Shown piece after piece: positions 1 to 7,972 of a DNA stretch of 64,000 bases (position 1 is its first letter; the number at the start of each line of letters is the position of its first letter). The translations under genes and the position numbers were made by a program. The DNA is from an uncultured Clostridia bacterium (lineage in GTDB: Bacteria; Bacillota; Clostridia; Lachnospirales; Bianqueaceae). The stretch is from positions 1 through 64,000 of the forward strand of contig CALWPV010000087.1 of assembly GCA_944383515.1 (NCBI GenBank), read 5' to 3'. The notes beneath the pieces are model-generated. The model did not search any database. It was not told the DNA's origin and was given only the letters and a program-made list of their open reading frames with translations.

Positions 1-546
1 GTAGACAGCGTGGACGAGGAGACCGTTTCGGACGTAACGGGAGATCCATATGGGCGCATCCGCCGGTACGAAGCGTGGTACGATTATATTATGGAAGAAC
101 TGATCCCCTGGATTCGTACAGAAAATACCAGCGGCAAGGCCATATTGTCAACGGGCGTGAGCATGGGCGCATACCACGCCGCCAATTTCTTTTTTAGACG
201 TCCGGATGTATTTGACAGCGTCATTGCGCTGAGCGGCGTTTATGATACGGTAGACATGTATGCGGGATATAGCGATGAACTGGTTTATTTAAACTCACCC
301 ATTCAGAGCCTGCGGGGGCTGCCGCAGGGACACCCCTATTTTCAGCTGTATGCGCAGTGTAAAATTATAATCTGCGTAGGGCAGGGGGCCTGGGAGGAGC
401 CTTTGCTGGCCAGCACACGGATATTAGACCAGGTTTTGCGGGAAAAACAGATTGCGGCCTGGGTCGACTACTGGGGTTACGACGTAAATCATGATTGGCC
501 GTGGTGGCAAAAGCAGCTGCCATACTTTTTGCCATATGTACTATAA
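1..546 (+). CDS. esterase family protein, 5' end outside window
   Basis: This is the C-terminal part of a putative alpha/beta-hydrolase esterase. The frame is open to the left edge, so the beginning is missing; a GTG at position 10 lies in frame but has no ribosome site. The nucleophile elbow reads GVSMGA, which fits the G-x-S-x-G rule, and a His in NHDWPWW near the C-terminus is a plausible catalytic base. The family (PF00756-like) cleaves ester or acyl bonds; the substrate cannot be told. No signal peptide can be judged because the N-terminus is absent. The stop codon is followed at once by a two-hairpin repeat. Confidence 0.75.
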   Translation, partial: VDSVDEETVSDVTGDPYGRIRRYEAWYDYIMEELIPWIRTENTSGKAILSTGVSMGAYHAANFFFRRPDVFDSVIALSGVYDTVDMYAGYSDELVYLNSPIQSLRGLPQGHPYFQLYAQCKIIICVGQGAWEEPLLASTRILDQVLREKQIAAWVDYWGYDVNHDWPWWQKQLPYFLPYVL

Positions 547-557
547 GTTTGGCGCAT

Positions 558-613
558 AAGTATGGCGCTTCGCGCCAAACTTAGCAAGAATCCTGAGAGG
601 ATTCTTGCGGTCG
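558..613 (-). repeat. two-hairpin dispersed repeat, copy 1
   Basis: Two adjacent stem-loops lie between the esterase and pepT. One has 11-base arms with one mismatch (558-568 and 572-582). The other has 9-bp arms (586-594 and 598-606). They are flanked by GCGGTCG at 607-613. Read on the minus strand, the order of hairpins, the spacer and the flanking CGAYCGC match the copy at 21370-21426. The first hairpin could also help terminate the esterase transcript. Confidence 0.7.
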
Positions 614-640
614 TTCTATATAACTGTTATACAAAAAAAT

Positions 641-687
641 CCGGGCAAGGAAGAATTCGTAAGAATTCAGTCCCTGCCCGGTTTTTT
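641..687. terminator. bidirectional rho-independent terminator
   Basis: The arms CCGGGCA (641-647) and TGCCCGG (675-681) enclose two GAATTC palindromes that can also pair. A run of six T follows on the plus side and an A-rich run precedes on the other side, so it can end pepT (minus) and stop readthrough from the left. Confidence 0.75.
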
Positions 688-699
688 AGGGTGGGCCGA

Positions 700-1926
700 T
701 TAGCGTGCGAACTGCTCGGCCAGCTTAATGATTACTTGTACCATGCTTTCCATACTTTGTACGCATACAAATTCAAAACGGCCGTGTGCATTATGGTCGC
801 CGGTGCCCAGGTTGGGGCAGGGCAGTCCCATAAATGAAAGGCGCGCGCCGTCGGTGCCGCCGCGAATGGCAACGATTTTGGGCTCGATATTCAGTTCTTC
901 GTATACTTTGAGAACGTGATCGATTAAAAACATATGGGGCTCAATTTGCTCGCGCATATTAAAGTAAGAATCTTCTACCGTCAGGGTAACGGTGCCTTCG
1001 CCGTATTTATGGTTTAAATATTCGGCAATGGTATGCATAAACGCTTTTTTCTTTTCATATAATGCTCTATCATGATCGCGGATAATGTATTTTAGTTTCG
1101 CGTGTTCTACAGAGCCGTCCATGCCGATTAAATGGGTGAAGCCCTCGCGGCCCTCGGTATTTTCGGGTTTTTCATAAACGGGCAGCATGCTCTGAAACTC
1201 CATGGCAACCAGCATGGCGCTTAGCATCTTGTTTTTAGCCGAACCAGGGTGAATGCTAATCCCCGTGAATTCGACCGTAGCGGAGGCGGCGTTGAAGTTT
1301 TCGTATTCCAGCTCGCCCAGCTCGCCACCGTCCAGTGTGTACGCAAAATCGGCGCCGAAGGCGGCAACGTCGAAGTGAGCAACGCCCTGTCCTACTTCTT
1401 CATCGGGAGTAAAGCCGATGCGAATGGGGCCGTGCGCGATCTCCGGATGGGCTAAGAAGTACTCGGCGGCCGTCAGTATTTCGGCTATGCCGGCTTTATC
1501 GTCGCCGCCCAGCAGAGTGGTGCCGTCGGTTACGATGAGGCTTTGCCCCTTGTACTGCGCCAGATTTTCAAAATCGGCTGTTTTCATGACGATATTTTTT
1601 TCGGCGTTGAGTACAATGTCTTCGCCGTTGTACTGCTCAATGACGCGGGGCTTGATATGGGCGCCAGGAGCGTCACAGGCGGTATCCATGTGAGCAATTA
1701 ACCCTAAAACCGGTCCTTGATACTCTTTTATGGTAGAAGGAATGGTGCCCATAACATATCCGTATGTGTCGCGGGCGGCATCGGTAATGCCCATTTCCTG
1801 CATTTCTTGCACCAGCATGTCGGCAAAGGCCAGCTGCTTTTCGGCGGTGCTGGGAAAGGTGGTGGAGTCGGGATCGGACGTGGTGTCAATCGCGACGTAC
1901 TTTAAAAAACGTTCAGAAACTTGCAT
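700..1926 (-). CDS. pepT: peptidase T (tripeptide aminopeptidase)
   Basis: This is a cytoplasmic zinc aminopeptidase of the M20 family that removes the N-terminal residue from tripeptides. The 408 residues match the usual PepT length. Metal and catalytic motifs are visible: AHMDTACDAPG around 78-88 (His79, Asp81), GGDDKAG near 140-146, TPDEEVGQG around 173-181 with the general-base Glu, and a late GDHNAHGRFEF segment with a further metal His. The start is preceded by a GGAGG ribosome site that sits inside a leader motif shared with feoA and the ferredoxin gene at 45983. A possible promoter (TAGACA-17-TAAGAT) lies at 2011-2039. It is monocistronic and ends at a strong terminator. Confidence 0.93.
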   Translation of the reverse strand: MQVSERFLKYVAIDTTSDPDSTTFPSTAEKQLAFADMLVQEMQEMGITDAARDTYGYVMGTIPSTIKEYQGPVLGLIAHMDTACDAPGAHIKPRVIEQYNGEDIVLNAEKNIVMKTADFENLAQYKGQSLIVTDGTTLLGGDDKAGIAEILTAAEYFLAHPEIAHGPIRIGFTPDEEVGQGVAHFDVAAFGADFAYTLDGGELGELEYENFNAASATVEFTGISIHPGSAKNKMLSAMLVAMEFQSMLPVYEKPENTEGREGFTHLIGMDGSVEHAKLKYIIRDHDRALYEKKKAFMHTIAEYLNHKYGEGTVTLTVEDSYFNMREQIEPHMFLIDHVLKVYEELNIEPKIVAIRGGTDGARLSFMGLPCPNLGTGDHNAHGRFEFVCVQSMESMVQVIIKLAEQFAR

Positions 1927-1932
1927 AAAAAT

Positions 1933-1958
1933 CCTCCATTCCGAAGCGCAGTAGCGCT
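1933..1958 (-). repeat. leader motif: small hairpin plus TTCGGAATGGAGG (pepT copy)
   Basis: On the minus strand this reads a 5-bp hairpin AGCGC-TACT-GCGCT running directly into TTCGGAATGGAGG, which supplies the ribosome site of pepT. The 17-mer GCGCTTCGGAATGGAGG recurs ahead of the ferredoxin gene at 45983, and TTCGGAATGGAGG recurs ahead of feoA, in each case just before the start codon. Confidence 0.65.
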
Positions 1959-2094
1959 GTGAACTCGTGTAAGGGCAGGACGATATACTGTCATGCCGCT
2001 TGCTATCGTTATCTTATCACATGCTCTGTGTTTTGTCTAGGGAGGAATCCGGGAGTGGCGGACAGTATGTTGTGAATTTTTTTGAAAAAAGGTA

Positions 2095-2123
2095 TTGACA
2101 TACCTGTACCGGTATGCTATACT
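2095..2123 (+). promoter_or_regulatory. promoter of tRNA-Glu/tRNA-Cys
   Basis: TTGACA (2095-2100), a 17-base spacer and TATACT (2118-2123): a near-consensus vegetative promoter about 30 bases ahead of the first tRNA. Confidence 0.85.
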
Positions 2124-2155
2124 AAAACCCGCTTCACATGAAAGAAGCTTGTTAC

Positions 2156-2227
2156 GGCCCGTTGGTCAAGCGGTTAAGACATCGCCCTTTCACGGCGGTA
2201 ACGGGAGTTCGATTCTCCCACGGGTCA
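2156..2227 (+). tRNA. tRNA-Glu (UUC)
   Basis: This 72-base cloverleaf has the acceptor arm GGCCCGT/ACGGGTC with one G-U pair. The anticodon loop CTTTCAC gives TTC, and the T-arm contains GTTCGATTC. The discriminator base is A. CCA is not encoded. It is followed three bases later by tRNA-Cys. Confidence 0.95.
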
Positions 2228-2230
2228 TCT

Positions 2231-2301
2231 GGTGCCATAGCCAAGTGGTAAGGCAAAGGTCTGCAACACCTCTATCCCCAGTTCAAATCTGGGTGGCACC
2301 T
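2231..2301 (+). tRNA. tRNA-Cys (GCA)
   Basis: This 71-base cloverleaf has the acceptor arm GGTGCCA/TGGCACC, the anticodon loop CTGCAAC (GCA) and the T-loop GTTCAAATC. The discriminator base is T, as usual for tRNA-Cys. CCA is not encoded. It is cotranscribed with tRNA-Glu. Confidence 0.95.
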
Positions 2302-2307
2302 TCGTAG

Positions 2308-2354
2308 AGCTGTCATACCGGTAGCATTTTGTTATAGCGGTAGGCAGCTTTTTT
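2308..2354 (+). terminator. terminator after the tRNA pair
   Basis: Imperfect arms at 2308-2320 and 2338-2349 (AGCTG...CCG / CGG...CAGCT) are followed by a T run. Confidence 0.65.
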
Positions 2355-2365
2355 GTTGCCCTATC

Positions 2366-2394
2366 TGGACAAAAAGCGGGAAAAGGAGTATAAT
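2366..2394 (+). promoter_or_regulatory. promoter of the Mrp gene
   Basis: TGGACA (2366-2371), a 17-base spacer and TATAAT (2389-2394), about 70 bases before the start codon. Confidence 0.8.
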
Positions 2395-2465
2395 GAGTAC
2401 GCTGTTCATGTATAAGGCAAGAAAAGATTTCACAAGATAAATTCAAAAAGATAGGAGTGTTGACA

Positions 2466-3311
2466 ATGAGCGAAGCAATCGAAAATTGCAGCCATGATTG
2501 TTCCAGTTGCGAAGCCAACTGTGACGCCAGAGATCCTAAAAGTTTTTTAGAGGCGCCCAATCCTAAAAGCAGTGTGAAAAAGGTGATTGGTGTCGTAAGC
2601 GGTAAAGGTGGTGTCGGCAAATCGCTGGTTGCCAGTTTAATCGCGAGCGGCCTGCAGAAAAAGGGCATTCATACCGGTATTTTAGACGCGGATATTACGG
2701 GACCTTCCATTCCCAAAGCGTTTGGTCTGCGCAGCCGTGCTACGGCTAACGACGACGGCCTGATTCCGGTGAAAAGTGCCGGCGGCGTTGATATTATGAG
2801 TATTAACCTGCTTTTGAATGGGGAAACCGACCCGGTTATTTGGCGCGGTCCCATTATTGCGGGCACGGTTAAACAGTTTTGGTCTGAGGTAGTATGGGAG
2901 GATATTGACTGCCTGGTAGTAGATATGCCGCCCGGTACCGGCGACGTGCCGTTAACCGTGTTCCAGTCTCTGCCCATTGACGGCATTGTGATTGTTACGT
3001 CTCCGCAGGATCTGGTTTCCATGATTGTTTCTAAAGCGGTAAAAATGGCCGCTATGATGAATGTACCGATTATCGGTATTGTTGAAAACATGAGCTATCT
3101 GGAATGTCCGGACTGCGGCAAAAAGATCTCGGTATTTGGCGAGAGCCATGTGGAAGATATCGCGCAGCGTAACGGTCTTAAGGTGCTGGGTAAACTTCCG
3201 ATTGATCCGCAAATTGCTACGGCGGTTGACCGCGGAGCGGTAGAAACCTTAAATGGCGACTGGCTAAATGATACGTTAGAAGCGATCGAGAAGCTGCCTC
3301 ATAAAGAATAA
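2466..3311 (+). CDS. mrp: Mrp/NBP35-type Fe-S cluster carrier ATPase
   Basis: A cytosolic P-loop ATPase of the Mrp/ApbC/NBP35 family, which binds a labile [4Fe-4S] cluster and passes it to target enzymes. The protein has 281 residues. A Cys-rich N-terminus (Cys8, 12, 15, 19) precedes the deviant Walker A GKGGVGKS at 46-53. VDMPPGTGD is the Walker B region and CPDC near residue 213 is the conserved cluster-binding pair. ATG 2466 is chosen because AGGAG lies 8 bases upstream; the earlier in-frame GTG and TTG have no spacing. It is a single-gene unit with its own promoter and terminator, upstream of feoAB. A role in supplying the many Fe-S proteins of this genome is inference. Confidence 0.9.
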   Translation: MSEAIENCSHDCSSCEANCDARDPKSFLEAPNPKSSVKKVIGVVSGKGGVGKSLVASLIASGLQKKGIHTGILDADITGPSIPKAFGLRSRATANDDGLIPVKSAGGVDIMSINLLLNGETDPVIWRGPIIAGTVKQFWSEVVWEDIDCLVVDMPPGTGDVPLTVFQSLPIDGIVIVTSPQDLVSMIVSKAVKMAAMMNVPIIGIVENMSYLECPDCGKKISVFGESHVEDIAQRNGLKVLGKLPIDPQIATAVDRGAVETLNGDWLNDTLEAIEKLPHKE

Positions 3312-3323
3312 GGATTAGCTGTT

Positions 3324-3392
3324 AAAAAGAGCTTTCTTTCAGAGATAAACTGTATTCCCCGAGGAATACGGCAGAAAGAGAGCTCTTTTTTT
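3324..3392 (+). terminator. terminator after the Mrp gene
   Basis: Long outer arms (AAGAGCT-TTCTTT / AAAGAGAGCTCTT, one G-U pair) enclose a second stem TGTATTCC/GGAATACG; T runs to about 3392. The structure is a branched hairpin. Confidence 0.75.
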
Positions 3393-3428
3393 GTTTGGTA
3401 GGGAAATTAGCATATTCTAACTTTTGTC

Positions 3429-3457
3429 TTGACAAAGCACAAAACTGGTCGTACAAT
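3429..3457 (+). promoter_or_regulatory. feoAB promoter
   Basis: TTGACA (3429-3434), a 17-base spacer and TACAAT (3452-3457). The start of transcription would fall in or next to the inverted repeat at 3463-3478. Confidence 0.8.
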
Positions 3458-3462
3458 CTTGA

Positions 3463-3478
3463 TAGTTAATACAAACTA
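3463..3478 (+). promoter_or_regulatory. inverted repeat at the feo transcription start, possible operator
   Basis: TAGTT-AATACA-AACTA lies just after the -10 box. Its place suits a repressor site. It does not match a DtxR/IdeR or Fur consensus closely, so an iron-repressor role is only a suggestion. Confidence 0.3.
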
Positions 3479-3516
3479 ACTTTTGAGAAGAATGGTGTGA
3501 ACAATTGGCGTATGGC

Positions 3517-3549
3517 GCTGCTTGTTTACGCAGCAATTCGGAATGGAGG
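3517..3549 (+). repeat. leader motif: small hairpin plus TTCGGAATGGAGG (feoA copy)
   Basis: A GCTGC/GCAGC hairpin (3517-3521 and 3530-3534) runs into AATTCGGAATGGAGG. This includes the feoA ribosome site, 5 bases before the ATG. It is the second of three copies in the window. Confidence 0.65.
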
Positions 3550-3554
3550 TTACA

Positions 3555-3785
3555 ATGACTTTAGATACAGTAAAGCCAGGGGAAGGCGGTGTGATTGAAG
3601 CCGTCTATAGCGAAGGAGCCCTGCGCCGGCGTTTGTTAGATATGGGGCTGACGCCGGGAACGCGTGTTATGGTAAAGAAAATGGCGCCCATGGGCGACCC
3701 GATTGAGCTTTCGCTGCGTGGGTATTTGCTCAGTATTCGGAAAGAGGACGCGGCTAAAATTAATTTGCGGGAGGCTGGGGCATGA
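3555..3785 (+). CDS. feoA: ferrous iron transport protein A
   Basis: This is a small cytoplasmic SH3-like protein of 76 residues that assists the Fe(II) transporter FeoB. Family features seen are the RRRLLDMGLTPGT segment, followed by a basic VMVKKMAPMGDP stretch and a final SIRKEDAAKI. The start at 3555 is fixed by GGAGG 5 bases upstream; a longer in-frame reading to 3522 runs through the hairpin leader and is not favoured. Its TGA overlaps the feoB ATG (ATGA), so the two are translationally coupled. Iron control through the inverted repeat at 3463-3478 is possible but unproven. Confidence 0.9.
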   Translation: MTLDTVKPGEGGVIEAVYSEGALRRRLLDMGLTPGTRVMVKKMAPMGDPIELSLRGYLLSIRKEDAAKINLREAGA

Positions 3786-5794
3786 GTTATTTATTTGCGC
3801 TGGCCGGCAATCAGAACAGTGGTAAAACAACGCTGTTTAACGCGCTAACGGGGAGCAATCAGCATGTTGGCAATTTTCCCGGTGTAACAGTAGAAAAAAA
3901 GGAGGGGCAGCTTAAGAACTATAAAGAAGCTTCGGTTGTGGATCTGCCGGGTATTTATTCGCTCTCTCCGTATACGGCGGAAGAGGTGGTAACGCGGGAT
4001 TTTATTATTCAGGAGCATCCTGATGCCATTATTAACATTATTGACGCAACGAATATTGAGCGTAATTTGTATTTAAGCTTGCAGCTTATGGAGTTAGATA
4101 CGCCCATGGTGATTGCCCTGAATATGATGGACGAAGTGATTGCCAGCGGCAATACAATTGAAGTGAAGGCGCTGGCAGAGCATTTAGGCGTGCCGGTAGT
4201 GCCCATTTCGGCGGCGAAAAATGAAGGAATTACGGAGCTGGTGCATCAGGTACTGGAAGTGGCCAAGGCCAAACAGAAACCGGCGAGAATGGACTTTTGT
4301 GAAGGCGAAGTGCATGTGGCAATTCATTCGGTTGCCCATATTGTCGAGCAAAAGGCGGCTAAACAGGGGTTGCCCCGCCGTTATGCGGCGACTAAAATGA
4401 TTGAAGGCGATGAGCCGACTATGGCGGCCTTGCAGCTAACCGATAATGAAAAACATATTATTGAGCATGTTGTTGAGAACATGGAGGAAAAGCTGGGCAC
4501 CGATAGGGAAGCGGCGCTGGCAGACATGCGGTATAGCTTTATTGAAGGCGTTTGCCGCGAGTGCGTGGTAAAACATGGCGATACCAAAGAACAGAAGCGT
4601 TCAGAAAAGATTGACCACGTTTTAACGCATAAGGTGCTGGGGATTCCGATTTTTCTTTGTGTTATGCTGCTGATTTTCTGGCTTACCTTTGATTTGATCG
4701 GGGCGCCGCTGCAAGACCTGCTGGGGGCGGGTATTGACGCGCTTACCGGTGTGATTCAAACGGGAATGGAAGCGGCCGGCGTGCAGCCTTGGCTACAGTC
4801 GCTGGTTGTGAATGGAATTTGTGCCGGCGTGGGCAGCGTTCTGTCCTTTTTGCCTATTATTGTGCTGCTGTTTTTCTTTCTTTCGTTGCTGGAAGACAGT
4901 GGGTATATGGCGCGCGTGGCGTTTGTCATGGACAAACTGCTGCGTAAAATTGGGCTTTCGGGGCGCTCTTTTGTTCCCATGCTGGTGGGCTTTGGGTGCA
5001 GCGTACCGGCCATTATGGCAACGCGTACGCTATCGAGTGAGCGTGACCGGAAGATGACGATTTTGCTAACGCCGTTTATGTCGTGCAGCGCGAAGCTGCC
5101 CATTTATGGCATGATTACCGCCGCCTTTTTTCCCCGCCACGCGGGGCTGGTTATGATTGGCATGTATGTGCTGGGCATTCTTGTCATGATTGGATCGGGC
5201 TTGCTTTTGAAGAGTACGGTGTATAAAGGAAAGCCGGTGCCGTTTGTTATGGAGCTGCCGGCCTATCGCTTGCCGAGCGCGCGGAGTGTGCTTTTGCATA
5301 TGTGGCAAAAAGCGAAGGATTTTCTGCGGAAGGCCTTTACCATTATTTTTGTGGCCTCGATTGTTATTTGGGTGCTGCAGAGCTTTAGCTGGTCGCTGCA
5401 ATATGTGGAAGATAGTGCGCAAAGCATTTTGGCGTCGATTGGCGGCGTTGTAGCGCCACTGTTTAAACCGCTGGGGTTTGGCGACTGGCGGGCGGCTACG
5501 GCAATTTTAACTGGCTTTTCGGCGAAAGAGTCGGTGGTGAGTACGCTGAGCGTTCTCACGGGCGCGGCGAGTGACGGGCAGCTTTCGGTGATTTTGCAGA
5601 GTATGCTGAGCCCGGCGGGAGCGCTTTCGTTTTTGACGTTTACGATTTTGTATATGCCCTGTGTAGCGGCCTTTGCTGCCTCGAAACGTGAAATGGGTTC
5701 GTGGAAAGGCGCGATTGGTAATGCGCTGTATCAAACGGGGGCTGCGTATGTGGTGGCGCTGGTGGTTTACTTTGTAGCGCGTATGGTTTTGTGA
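3782..5794 (+). CDS. feoB: ferrous iron transporter B
   Basis: This is the inner-membrane Fe(II) uptake permease with an N-terminal G-protein domain, 670 residues. The GTPase motifs are clear: G1 GNQNSGKT at 9-16, G3 DLPG at 54-57 and G4 NMMD at 114-117, with NFPGVTVE forming the G2 region. From about residue 285 the chain is a polytopic membrane domain with gate-type repeats; the GFGCSVPAI and FMSCSAKLPIY segments carry the conserved cysteines. It overlaps feoA by four bases. No feoC-like gene follows. A terminator lies six bases after the stop. Confidence 0.95.
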   Translation: MSYLFALAGNQNSGKTTLFNALTGSNQHVGNFPGVTVEKKEGQLKNYKEASVVDLPGIYSLSPYTAEEVVTRDFIIQEHPDAIINIIDATNIERNLYLSLQLMELDTPMVIALNMMDEVIASGNTIEVKALAEHLGVPVVPISAAKNEGITELVHQVLEVAKAKQKPARMDFCEGEVHVAIHSVAHIVEQKAAKQGLPRRYAATKMIEGDEPTMAALQLTDNEKHIIEHVVENMEEKLGTDREAALADMRYSFIEGVCRECVVKHGDTKEQKRSEKIDHVLTHKVLGIPIFLCVMLLIFWLTFDLIGAPLQDLLGAGIDALTGVIQTGMEAAGVQPWLQSLVVNGICAGVGSVLSFLPIIVLLFFFLSLLEDSGYMARVAFVMDKLLRKIGLSGRSFVPMLVGFGCSVPAIMATRTLSSERDRKMTILLTPFMSCSAKLPIYGMITAAFFPRHAGLVMIGMYVLGILVMIGSGLLLKSTVYKGKPVPFVMELPAYRLPSARSVLLHMWQKAKDFLRKAFTIIFVASIVIWVLQSFSWSLQYVEDSAQSILASIGGVVAPLFKPLGFGDWRAATAILTGFSAKESVVSTLSVLTGAASDGQLSVILQSMLSPAGALSFLTFTILYMPCVAAFAASKREMGSWKGAIGNALYQTGAAYVVALVVYFVARMVL

Positions 5795-5800
5795 GAAAGG

Positions 5801-5835
5801 GGCTGGGTATCCCAAAGGATGCACCAGCCTTTTTT
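5801..5835 (+). terminator. feoB terminator
   Basis: GGCTGG (5801-5806) pairs with CCAGCC (5824-5829), with ATCC/GGAT pairing inside, followed by six T. Confidence 0.8.
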
Positions 5836-5858
5836 CATAGGTTTTACACGGCTAACTA

Positions 5859-5887
5859 TTGCATCGCACGGGGAGTTGTGATACAAT
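5859..5887 (+). promoter_or_regulatory. hprK promoter
   Basis: TTGCAT (5859-5864), a 17-base spacer and TACAAT (5882-5887), about 40 bases before the chosen start. Confidence 0.75.
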
Positions 5888-5928
5888 CAATTTTGTGTGA
5901 ACTATACGAAAGAGAAGGGAGTGGCGGT

Positions 5929-6918
5929 ATGTTTGCGATCGAAATGACCAAGATGGTAGAACGGTTTTCATTAAAAAATTTAACGCCAGAGCTTGATCTG
6001 AAAGATCGCTGGATTCAGCACTCTGATATCAATAGACCGGCCCTGCAGCTGGCAGGGTATTACGAGTATTTTGACGCGGAACGGGTACAGCTGATCGGAA
6101 AAGTAGAGTATTCTTATTTGCTTTCGCTCAGCAGGGAGCAGCGGCGCGACATGTTTCAGCGGCTGTTCTTGACCGATATTCCGTGTTTAATTCTATGCCG
6201 AGACCTAGACGCCTTTAGGGAAGAAGGCATTTTGGAATTAGCGGTTCAAAACGATGTACCGATTTTTTCAACGGATCAACCGACTAATGGATTTTCGGCA
6301 GATCTCATTCAGTATTTGCGTACGGAAATGGCGCCGCGCACGTCGCTGCATGGCGTTATGGTCGATTGCTTTGGCGAGGGCGTTCTCATTATGGGCGAAA
6401 GCGGTATTGGCAAAAGCGAAACGGCGCTGGAGCTGGTACAGCGCGGGCATCGCTTGGTGGCGGACGATGTGGTAGAAGTACGGAAGGTTTCGGACGAGGA
6501 GCTGATGGCGCAAGGCGCAGAGCTGATTCAGAATTTGATCGAGCTGCGCGGCATTGGCGTATTAAACGTAAAAGAGCTATTTGGTGTGCAGTCGGTGCGG
6601 CTGACTAAGTCGATCGATATGGTAATTAAGCTGGAGCAGTGGGATCGGTATAAGCAGTACGACCGCGTAGGGCTCGAGGTAGAAACCATTGACATTTTGG
6701 GCACAGATGTGGTATGCTATTCAATACCGATAAGGCCCGGAAGAAATCTGGCAATTATAATTGAATCGGCGGCGCTGAATCACAGACAGAAAAAAATGGG
6801 TTATAGCGCGGCTGAGGAACTGCGGCAACGAGTGAACGAAAACATTCGGCGCCGCCGGCAAGAAAGAGAAATGCTGAGAAAAACGGATCAGATAAGAAGG
6901 CAAACTCCAGAAGAATAG
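5929..6918 (+). CDS. hprK: HPr kinase/phosphorylase
   Basis: This bifunctional enzyme phosphorylates HPr-type proteins on Ser46 in response to glycolytic metabolites and removes the phosphate when carbon is poor. It is the sensor of Gram-positive carbon catabolite repression. The 329 residues match the family. The Walker A motif GESGIGKS is at 156-163, HGVMVD is just before it, and the signature RGIGVLNVKELFGV follows. ATG 5929 is preceded by AAGGGAG at 7 bases; an upstream extension in the same frame would start inside feoB and its terminator, so it is rejected. It is followed 61 bases later by glucokinase with no terminator between. The HPr paralogue at 10080 keeps the Ser46 target. Confidence 0.95.
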   Translation: MFAIEMTKMVERFSLKNLTPELDLKDRWIQHSDINRPALQLAGYYEYFDAERVQLIGKVEYSYLLSLSREQRRDMFQRLFLTDIPCLILCRDLDAFREEGILELAVQNDVPIFSTDQPTNGFSADLIQYLRTEMAPRTSLHGVMVDCFGEGVLIMGESGIGKSETALELVQRGHRLVADDVVEVRKVSDEELMAQGAELIQNLIELRGIGVLNVKELFGVQSVRLTKSIDMVIKLEQWDRYKQYDRVGLEVETIDILGTDVVCYSIPIRPGRNLAIIIESAALNHRQKKMGYSAAEELRQRVNENIRRRRQEREMLRKTDQIRRQTPEE

Positions 6919-6979
6919 ATAGAAAAATGCATACCCTGTCATGGGGGTGCCCTTGAAAGGGGCGGAAAGGAAGAAAAGC

Positions 6980-7936
6980 ATGATTTACGCAGGAATTGAT
7001 TTAGGCGGTACCACGATTAAAGGAGCCCTGGTAACGGATGCGGGCGAGATTATCTGCGAAAAAAGCATTCCTACCAGAGGAGAGCGTCCGAACCGTGAGG
7101 TAGTGCAGGATATGGCCAATCTGGTATTGGAACTGGTGGCCAGCCAAAATATGGATATTCATGATATTGAGTCGGTTGGTATCGGTTCTCCCGGAGCGAT
7201 CCATCCCATAGAAGGTAAAGTTATGTTTGCGGCGAACTTTGCGGATTTTGTCAATGTTCCTATGGTCGATATTATGAAAGAGACGATTCCGGTGCCGGTT
7301 TACTTGGAGAATGACGCGAATGTGGCTGCGCTGGGCGAGGCTATGTTTGGAGCCGGCGGCGGCAGCCGCAACGCGATTACCATTACGCTGGGCACAGGCC
7401 TGGGCGGCGGTATTATTATTGACGGTAAAATCTTCTCGGGCGCGTTTTTTGGCGGCGGAGAAATGGGACACCAGGTGATTGTGGCCGATGGACTGCCCTG
7501 TACATGCGGGCGTAAAGGCTGCTGGGAGGTTTATAGCTCGGCAACCGCGCTCATTCGTATGGGCCGCGAGAAAGCGGTGCAGCATCCGGAGTCTAAGATC
7601 TACGACCAAGTGGACGGCGATCTGCGCCAGTTGAACGCGAAGCATGTATTTGACGCGGCGGATGCAGGCGACGAATATGCGAAAGAGGCGATTCAGGAGT
7701 ACGCGCATTATCTGGCGGTAGGTCTGGGCAATACCATTAACGTATTCCAGCCGGAGTATCTGATTATTGGCGGCGGCCCCAGCGCGCAGGGAGACAAGCT
7801 GCTGAATCCTGTTAAAAAGGAACTTAAAAAAGAAATTTTCGGCGGGGTTACGAAAACGCAGGTTGTAATTGCCAAATTAGGCAATCATGCGGGTGTGATT
7901 GGCGCTGCAATGCTCGGCAAAACGCGCGAAGTCTAA
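6980..7936 (+). CDS. glcK: ROK-family glucokinase
   Basis: A cytoplasmic kinase that makes glucose 6-phosphate from glucose and ATP; the ROK family also holds other sugar kinases and repressors. Its 318 residues start with the phosphate-binding GIDLGGTTIKG (5-15). LENDANVAALGE (109-120) carries the catalytic Asp. The zinc site CTCGRKGCWE begins at 174. No N-terminal helix-turn-helix is present, so this is a kinase and not a repressor. The start has GGAAAGGAAG upstream. It shares a transcript with hprK and ends at a 15-bp stem terminator. Glucose specificity rests on family resemblance. Confidence 0.88.
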   Translation: MIYAGIDLGGTTIKGALVTDAGEIICEKSIPTRGERPNREVVQDMANLVLELVASQNMDIHDIESVGIGSPGAIHPIEGKVMFAANFADFVNVPMVDIMKETIPVPVYLENDANVAALGEAMFGAGGGSRNAITITLGTGLGGGIIIDGKIFSGAFFGGGEMGHQVIVADGLPCTCGRKGCWEVYSSATALIRMGREKAVQHPESKIYDQVDGDLRQLNAKHVFDAADAGDEYAKEAIQEYAHYLAVGLGNTINVFQPEYLIIGGGPSAQGDKLLNPVKKELKKEIFGGVTKTQVVIAKLGNHAGVIGAAMLGKTREV

Positions 7937-7972
7937 TACAAATATATTTATACATTGTAAAACGAACATAGG

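Noticed and set aside
3601-6918. Several long open frames opposite feoB and hprK
   Set aside because: They lie wholly inside well-supported genes, lack ribosome sites and have compositions expected of antisense frames.
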